Assembly: GCA_958439155.1 (NCBI GenBank)
Contig: CAUBUJ010000018.1
Location: forward strand, 1 to 18,621
DNA from: an uncultured Veillonellaceae bacterium
GTDB lineage: Bacteria > Bacillota > Negativicutes > Veillonellales > Dialisteraceae
Direction: 5' to 3'
DNA: 18,621 nucleotides
Below are positions 15,601-18,621 of this stretch, one piece after another. The translations under genes and the position numbers were made by a program. The notes beneath the pieces were generated by a model that worked only from the letters and a program-made list of their open reading frames with translations, was not told where the DNA came from and did no database searches. The first letter of the stretch is position 1; each line of letters begins with the position of its first letter.

Positions 15601-16063
15601 GTTTCTTCCCAAGCGGGGTGTCTCCCTCTTCCCGGGCAGCGGCGGCAAGATCGTTTTCGGTGATGAGGAAGGCCGAGAGCTGGTGGAAAAAGCTCGTGAG
15701 AGACCGGGCGAAGTGGGGACGGGCGGCGGCGGAGGCCATCATGCGCAAGTCTTTTTTCCGCTCTAATAGGAGCCGACGGAGGACCAATTGCTGGACTAAC
15801 GGGGAGAGCGCCTCATTGGTGTCGCTGTGAAGCTCCTGGAAGACGCGGTACGCCAGCCGGGAGAAGCCGCATACAGAAACCCCGAGGAATCCTTTGCCTG
15901 GAACAGCCCGGGCCAGGGTCGATTCGGCGAGGTACGTCGCCTGATCCGGCACGAGAAAGAGCGCGGACCGACCCGGCGCTTCCGTCATGTACTCTGCGAT
16001 TTCGCGGCAGCACCGGGCGCTTTTCCCGGAGCCGGCGCGGCCAAAAATAAAATGAAGGGCCAT
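12674..16063 (-). CDS. addB: ATP-dependent helicase/nuclease subunit B
   Basis: This 1129-residue protein is close to B. subtilis AddB in size (about 1166). The N-terminus LHFIFGRAGSGKS carries the Walker A typical of AddB (Lys14). The middle is the degenerate helicase-like region. The C-terminal nuclease shows AIVCDYKTG followed by QLITYLMAVW. Four cysteines that should hold the AddB iron-sulfur cluster are present: Cys788 in YRKCPYMYF, and Cys1087, Cys1090 and Cys1096 in CQWCLYKSIC (CX2CX5C). These match the spacing known in the family. AddB contributes the second nuclease and Chi recognition in the AddAB complex. The start at 16063 has AGGAGGT four bases upstream. It is the first gene of a two-gene operon, divergent from nrdD. 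Confidence 0.97.
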   Translation of the reverse strand: MALHFIFGRAGSGKSARCCREIAEYMTEAPGRSALFLVPDQATYLAESTLARAVPGKGFLGVSVCGFSRLAYRVFQELHSDTNEALSPLVQQLVLRRLLLERKKDLRMMASAAARPHFARSLTSFFHQLSAFLITENDLAAAAREEGDTPLGKKLSDLSLLYGAYHQYLSGHFRYRGNMYDKLAADIPRSEALRRTKIWIDGFGGMTPQEIAIAAALIRTAPDVTVTLSMDRPELSAAYPLFDRPYRLWQALSRAAGQSSSVTLTEAPRYTSPRLQDLAAHFFTPFPRASQVPPPEKLRADEGLYITKAPSRAAEADTAARQIARLIRDKGFRCRDILVLLRKADAYTDLVRRAFGKADIPVFIDQRQPMGSHPLVMLLKNLIQFLAARSRGPWQGWRRSLLFPLLKTDLLQAFSPEEVDRLENYVLRIGIRPRQWGETWKFHSPFHLEYDNGMPTPQERDELNLMNALRSRLLDFLIPLEDRWQEAKTVREKCALLYQWLMEQKVPDTLALWDAKEFEKSREKPHLQVWKKVLQLLNDMVRAAGGDSLPDKEFLAIAEDGFGSLTYAMIPPTLDHVTVTTIDRGSAMEGRAVFLLGAAEGDFPARIAEEGFLTTAEARRLAGRSLILGPDLLGLIYQEEFYAYLSLTRARQVLYISYPASDNDGTALSPSPLIERMGRLGYATAMGAARLPDLGTKDPSFLLTPDQSLSLLPYLARKGTPAEDSLWPALAAWARARPERAALLSQKLRGLSYESAARPLPASLSARLLLKSQPFRTSVSQLESYRKCPYMYFLQYGLSLNPQDQSRMDNRDYGNYLHAGLHSFGDYLKKQKKEWRNASDEEIDRISAEIAARVAPRVKSGALVSDAAAAYTEGALNRTFKAALRRFRTWSRQSGASTIAMEESFRLSIEASRRFFVDCHIDRVDAAGSGAIVCDYKTGMPDISLQEIVTAYRLQLITYLMAVWENKKDTLLPGAILYIYLNGDTRSVPVPGNGKKAAPPKELAGYFLDDADFLSALDHDLCGEDTFLPLARTKKGAWSKASPVLTLDQIEALFAVTRANLSALYEKIKSGAIPIRPVRTGKGSTPCQWCLYKSICRFDPKLPGCRYEDIPNRDDKDILSELTKEESHE

Positions 16064-16106
16064 GGATACCTCCTATACGGATGGGAATGAATCATCGTTT
16101 CCTTTC

Positions 16107-16112
16107 ATTATA
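16107..16112 (-). promoter_or_regulatory. Candidate -10 box of the addBA operon
   Basis: On the minus strand there is a perfect TATAAT 44 bp upstream of the addB start, in an AT-rich stretch. No good -35 lies at 16-18 bp. A TTGATA is present but only 11 bp away. Confidence 0.4.
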
Positions 16113-16340
16113 AAATTTTTTCCTATCAAACGCTATGGAGAGGAAGCGCCGTAAGCCGGAGGCCATAGCAGGCAGGGGCGGCAGTGCGGCCTCCCTCCTC
16201 ATCTCCGCGCGGCGCCGCAGAAGGGGCATGAATCGTGATGTATGAATTCCGCTCATATGGAGTATATCAATTCTGTATCCTTGACGGAGGGGAAAGACAT
16301 ATTTTACATGTCCTTGAAAAGAGGCCCGCCTGCCGCAGGG
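16113..16340. other. Unassigned spacer between addB and the nrdD control region
   Basis: A GC-rich block (16138-16225) is followed by an AT-richer one. I see no convincing reading frame, terminator or RNA gene in it. Confidence 0.5.
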
Positions 16341-16349
16341 ATATCCACA
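16341..16349 (+). promoter_or_regulatory. DnaA-box-like 9-mer 1
   Basis: ATATCCACA matches 8 of 9 positions of the DnaA box TTATCCACA. Confidence 0.5.
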
Positions 16350-16384
16350 GGGGGATTTCACCGATAAGGGGCAGGTTCCCATGG

Positions 16385-16393
16385 TTATCCACA
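16385..16393 (+). promoter_or_regulatory. Perfect DnaA box
   Basis: TTATCCACA matches the DnaA box consensus exactly. It lies 44 bp after box 1 and about 230 bp before nrdD. Confidence 0.65.
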
Positions 16394-16400
16394 GAGAGAC

Positions 16401-16409
16401 TGTGGATAG
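16401..16409 (-). promoter_or_regulatory. DnaA-box-like 9-mer 3 (inverted)
   Basis: On the minus strand CTATCCACA matches 8 of 9 positions. It faces the perfect box, separated by 7 bp. Confidence 0.5.
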
Positions 16410-16424
16410 ATTTTTCTCGGGCTT

Positions 16425-16440
16425 CTACTAAATATTATGT
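16425..16440 (+). promoter_or_regulatory. NrdR box 1 upstream of nrdD
   Basis: The core CTAAATATTA (16428-16437) matches 8 of 10 positions of the NrdR core CwAtATaTwG. It is exactly 32 bp, about three helical turns, from box 2, the spacing known for NrdR pairs. Confidence 0.7.
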
Positions 16441-16442
16441 GC

Positions 16443-16470
16443 TTTTCAAAATGTCAATACTACATATAGT
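16443..16470 (+). promoter_or_regulatory. Candidate NrdR-overlapped promoter of nrdD
   Basis: TTTTCA (16443-16448), a 16-bp spacer and TATAGT (16465-16470, 5 of 6) form a possible promoter whose -10 lies inside NrdR box 2. Bound NrdR would block it directly. Confidence 0.45.
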
Positions 16471-16472
16471 AG
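16457..16472 (+). promoter_or_regulatory. NrdR box 2 upstream of nrdD
   Basis: The core CTACATATAG (16460-16469) matches 9 of 10 positions of the NrdR consensus core and is nearly palindromic with its flanks. It pairs with box 1. Confidence 0.8.
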
Positions 16473-16492
16473 AAACTTGAAAAATATGAATG

Positions 16493-16521
16493 TTGCGGAG
16501 AAAGGGGAAGTCTCGTATAAT
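16493..16521 (+). promoter_or_regulatory. Second candidate promoter of nrdD
   Basis: A perfect -10 TATAAT (16516-16521) lies 17 bp after a weak -35 TTGCGG (16493-16498). It is downstream of both NrdR boxes and 100 bp before the start. A 7-bp hairpin GGAAAAG/CTTTTCC (16541-16559) follows in the leader. Confidence 0.5.
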
Positions 16522-16621
16522 AGGCTTTGTGAAAACGACGGGAAAAGAATTTCTTTTCCAGATATGACCAGGAAGCAGGAAACACCAATTACGCTGATGA
16601 AGAATACCACAAGGAGGAACT

Positions 16622-18621
16622 ATGGAGGTCATTAAGAGAGACGGCACCACCGTGCCATTTCATAAAGAAAAAATTGTCACTGCCATCAAAAAGGCAATGA
16701 ACAGCTCCAGCGGCATCTACCAGGATGGAGTAGCTGAAAAAATCGCGGATGAAATTGAAGTCTACGCGAAGGGGCTCGCCCATTCGATGACCATCTACTC
16801 CATTGAGGACCAGGTCTACTATAAACTCTTGGAAAATCACAATCCCGCCACGGCCCGGGCTTATGAAAATTACAAAGCCATGCAGGCGTTCAAGCGCCAC
16901 ATCAATACCACCGACGACAACATTCTGGGCCTCATCCGCCAGACCAATAAAGAAGTGATGGATGAGAACTCCAATAAAAATTCTCATGTAGTCTCCACCC
17001 AGCGGGATCTCATTGCCGGCGAAGTGTCCAAGGACGTGGCACGGAGAAAACTCATTCCCCTCGACATTGTCCAGGCCCATGACAGCGGCGCCATCCATTT
17101 CCATGACATGGACTACATCATCCAGCCCATGTTCAACTGCTGCCTCATCAACCTGGAAGACATGCTCCAGAACGGCACGGTCATCAATGGGAAGAAGATC
17201 GACACGCCCAAATCTTTCCAGGTGGCGTGCACCGTCACCACCCAGATTATCGCCCAGGTGGCCAGCGGCCAGTACGGCGGCCAGAGCATCAATGGGGTAG
17301 ACCGGATCCTCGCTCCTTTCGTGCGCAAATCTTACGAAAAATACCTGAAATCGGTCATTGAGGAACAGAAAGATATTTACGGTATCGAGCCGGATATGAA
17401 GAAGGCCGAAGAAATCGCCTGGAAGCGGACCCGGAAAGAAGTGAAAGACGGCATCCAGACCATCCAGTACCAGATCAATACCCTTATGACCACCAACGGC
17501 CAGGCGCCTTTCGTGACGCTCTTCATGTATTTCAAGCCGGATTTCAAGTATGCCAAAGAAGCGGCCATGATCGACGAGGAAATTTTGGAACAGCGTATCC
17601 AGGGCATCAAGAATGAGCAGGATGTGTACGTGACTCCTGCCTTTCCGAAGCTCATCTACGTGCTGGATGAACACAATGTACGCCCTGGAACGCCGTACTA
17701 TTACCTCACCGAGCTTGCCGCGAAATGTACCGCCAAGCGGATGTACCCGGACTATATTTCCGCCAAGAAAATGCGGGAACTCTACGAAGGCAATGTATTC
17801 TCCCCTATGGGATGCCGGTCCTTCCTGTCGCCGTGGAAAAATAAAGAAGGCAAGTACGTCTGGGACGGCCGCTTCAATATGGGCGTGGTCTCCCTCAATC
17901 TCCCCCAGATCGGCATTCTTGCCAGAGGGGATGAGAAGAAATTCTTCGAGATCCTCGACAAGCGCCTCGAACTTTGCCGGAAAGCGCTCATGCTCCGGTA
18001 CAACCTGCTGAAAGATGTCACCAGCGACGTATCCCCCATCCACTGGCAGTACGGCGCCATCGCCCGTCTGCCGAAAGGGGCGAAGATTTTCCCGCTCCTC
18101 CAGAACGGCTACGCCACCCTGTCTCTCGGCTACATCGGCATGTATGAAGCGTCTGTCCTCATCAAGGGGAAGACCCACACCTCGCCGGAAGGGGAAAAGT
18201 TTGCCCTGAAAGTGATCCACCGTCTCCGCGACGCCGTAGATACATGGAAGAAAGAGACAGGCCTTGGTTTTGCCCTCTACGGTACGCCTGCGGAAAGCCT
18301 GACGAACCGCTTTGCCTCTATCGACAAGGCGCGGTTCGGAGAAATCAAGGATGTCACCGACAAGGGCTACTACACGAACAGCTACCACGTAGACGTGCGG
18401 GAACCGATCAACGTATTTGATAAATTTCGCTTTGAGTCGCAGTTCCAGAAAGTCTCCACCGGCGGCTGCATTTCCTACGTGGAAATCCCGAATATGACCA
18501 ACAATGTGGAAGCGGTGCTCACCATGGTGCGCTTCATTTACGACAACATCTGCTACGGCGAATTCAATACCAAGTCCGATTACTGCCATGTATGCGGCTT
18601 CGACGGGGAAATCATCTGCAA
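16622..18621 (+). CDS. nrdD: Anaerobic (class III) ribonucleoside-triphosphate reductase, 3' end cut by window edge
   Basis: The ATG at 16622 follows AAGGAGG, and 666 codons are open to the right edge. Residues 1 to about 95 (start MEVIKRDGTTVPFHKEKIV) form an ATP-cone, the allosteric dATP/ATP sensor. The catalytic ten-stranded barrel follows, with AHDSGAIHFHDMDY, then FNCC (Cys173/174) and SPMGCRSF (Cys398), the last matching the finger-loop thiyl cysteine of the family. The STGGCISYVEIPN segment is also typical. The zinc site begins with Cys655, Cys658 (CHVC) and Cys666. The rest of the zinc site and the glycyl-radical motif lie beyond the window. The enzyme makes dNTPs from NTPs without oxygen, using formate and a radical installed by NrdG. 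NrdR boxes and DnaA boxes upstream indicate control by nucleotide status and possibly replication. nrdG is expected downstream but is not visible. Confidence 0.96.
   Translation, partial: MEVIKRDGTTVPFHKEKIVTAIKKAMNSSSGIYQDGVAEKIADEIEVYAKGLAHSMTIYSIEDQVYYKLLENHNPATARAYENYKAMQAFKRHINTTDDNILGLIRQTNKEVMDENSNKNSHVVSTQRDLIAGEVSKDVARRKLIPLDIVQAHDSGAIHFHDMDYIIQPMFNCCLINLEDMLQNGTVINGKKIDTPKSFQVACTVTTQIIAQVASGQYGGQSINGVDRILAPFVRKSYEKYLKSVIEEQKDIYGIEPDMKKAEEIAWKRTRKEVKDGIQTIQYQINTLMTTNGQAPFVTLFMYFKPDFKYAKEAAMIDEEILEQRIQGIKNEQDVYVTPAFPKLIYVLDEHNVRPGTPYYYLTELAAKCTAKRMYPDYISAKKMRELYEGNVFSPMGCRSFLSPWKNKEGKYVWDGRFNMGVVSLNLPQIGILARGDEKKFFEILDKRLELCRKALMLRYNLLKDVTSDVSPIHWQYGAIARLPKGAKIFPLLQNGYATLSLGYIGMYEASVLIKGKTHTSPEGEKFALKVIHRLRDAVDTWKKETGLGFALYGTPAESLTNRFASIDKARFGEIKDVTDKGYYTNSYHVDVREPINVFDKFRFESQFQKVSTGGCISYVEIPNMTNNVEAVLTMVRFIYDNICYGEFNTKSDYCHVCGFDGEIIC

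Noticed and set aside
16341..16409. Replication origin
   Set aside because: There are only three DnaA-box-like sites, with no dnaA, dnaN or AT-rich unwinding region. Transcriptional control of nrdD is the simpler reading.
16235..16480. 81-codon plus-strand frame upstream of nrdD
   Set aside because: It covers the DnaA boxes, both NrdR boxes and the candidate promoter, and lacks a ribosome site.
16589..18589. 666-codon minus-strand open frame opposite nrdD
   Set aside because: It is antisense to an unambiguous NrdD reading frame, has His/Val/Asp-rich low-complexity composition, and no family resemblance. It is a codon-bias shadow.

Overview
The window looks like chromosomal DNA from a moderately GC-rich diderm Firmicute of the Negativicutes, plausibly a Dialister/Veillonella relative. 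The evidence is a mix of Firmicutes traits (AddAB instead of RecBCD, cysteine T-box leaders, strong AGGAGG ribosome sites) with an autotransporter carrying an outer-membrane beta-barrel, which requires an outer membrane. A class III (anaerobic) ribonucleotide reductase fits an anaerobe. The genus is inference; no 16S or ribosomal protein gene is present.

Left part (1-4148) is a divergent sulfur amino-acid locus. On the minus strand an NLPA/MetQ-type lipoprotein gene is followed by an MFS exporter-like gene that runs off the left edge. On the plus strand is a trans-sulfuration-family PLP enzyme. Each arm begins with a promoter carrying the same 16-bp -35 segment, followed by a complete T-box leader with its own terminator. 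Both specifier positions read TGC (Cys), and both T-box bulges have the A expected to pair with U73 of tRNA-Cys. Both arms should therefore be switched on by uncharged tRNA-Cys. Between the minus-strand T-box terminator and the lipoprotein gene lies a 25-codon reading frame with a good ribosome site, a Cys-Cys-His-Cys run, and a stop that overlaps the lipoprotein start (ATGA). This is a candidate second, translational layer of cysteine sensing.

The next kilobase (4149-5149) has no convincing gene. It is a patchwork of intergenic repeats: degenerate tandem heptamers in both orientations, a GC-rich REP-like palindrome, other hairpins, a pair of 27-bp direct repeats, and a ~22-bp imperfect inverted repeat that bounds about 650 bp. 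It is followed by an AEC-family permease gene and then a monocistronic autotransporter gene. The autotransporter passenger is clearly more AT-rich than its signal peptide and barrel. A strong hairpin terminator, probably bidirectional, separates it from the convergent addBA operon.

The addB-addA pair (minus strand, 8-nt overlap) encodes the AddAB helicase-nuclease for double-strand break repair. Upstream and divergent is nrdD, the anaerobic ribonucleoside-triphosphate reductase, cut by the right edge before its glycyl-radical motif. The gap between them holds three DnaA-box-like 9-mers and two NrdR-box-like palindromes exactly 32 bp apart. This suggests that nrdD is controlled by dATP/ATP status through NrdR and perhaps by DnaA.
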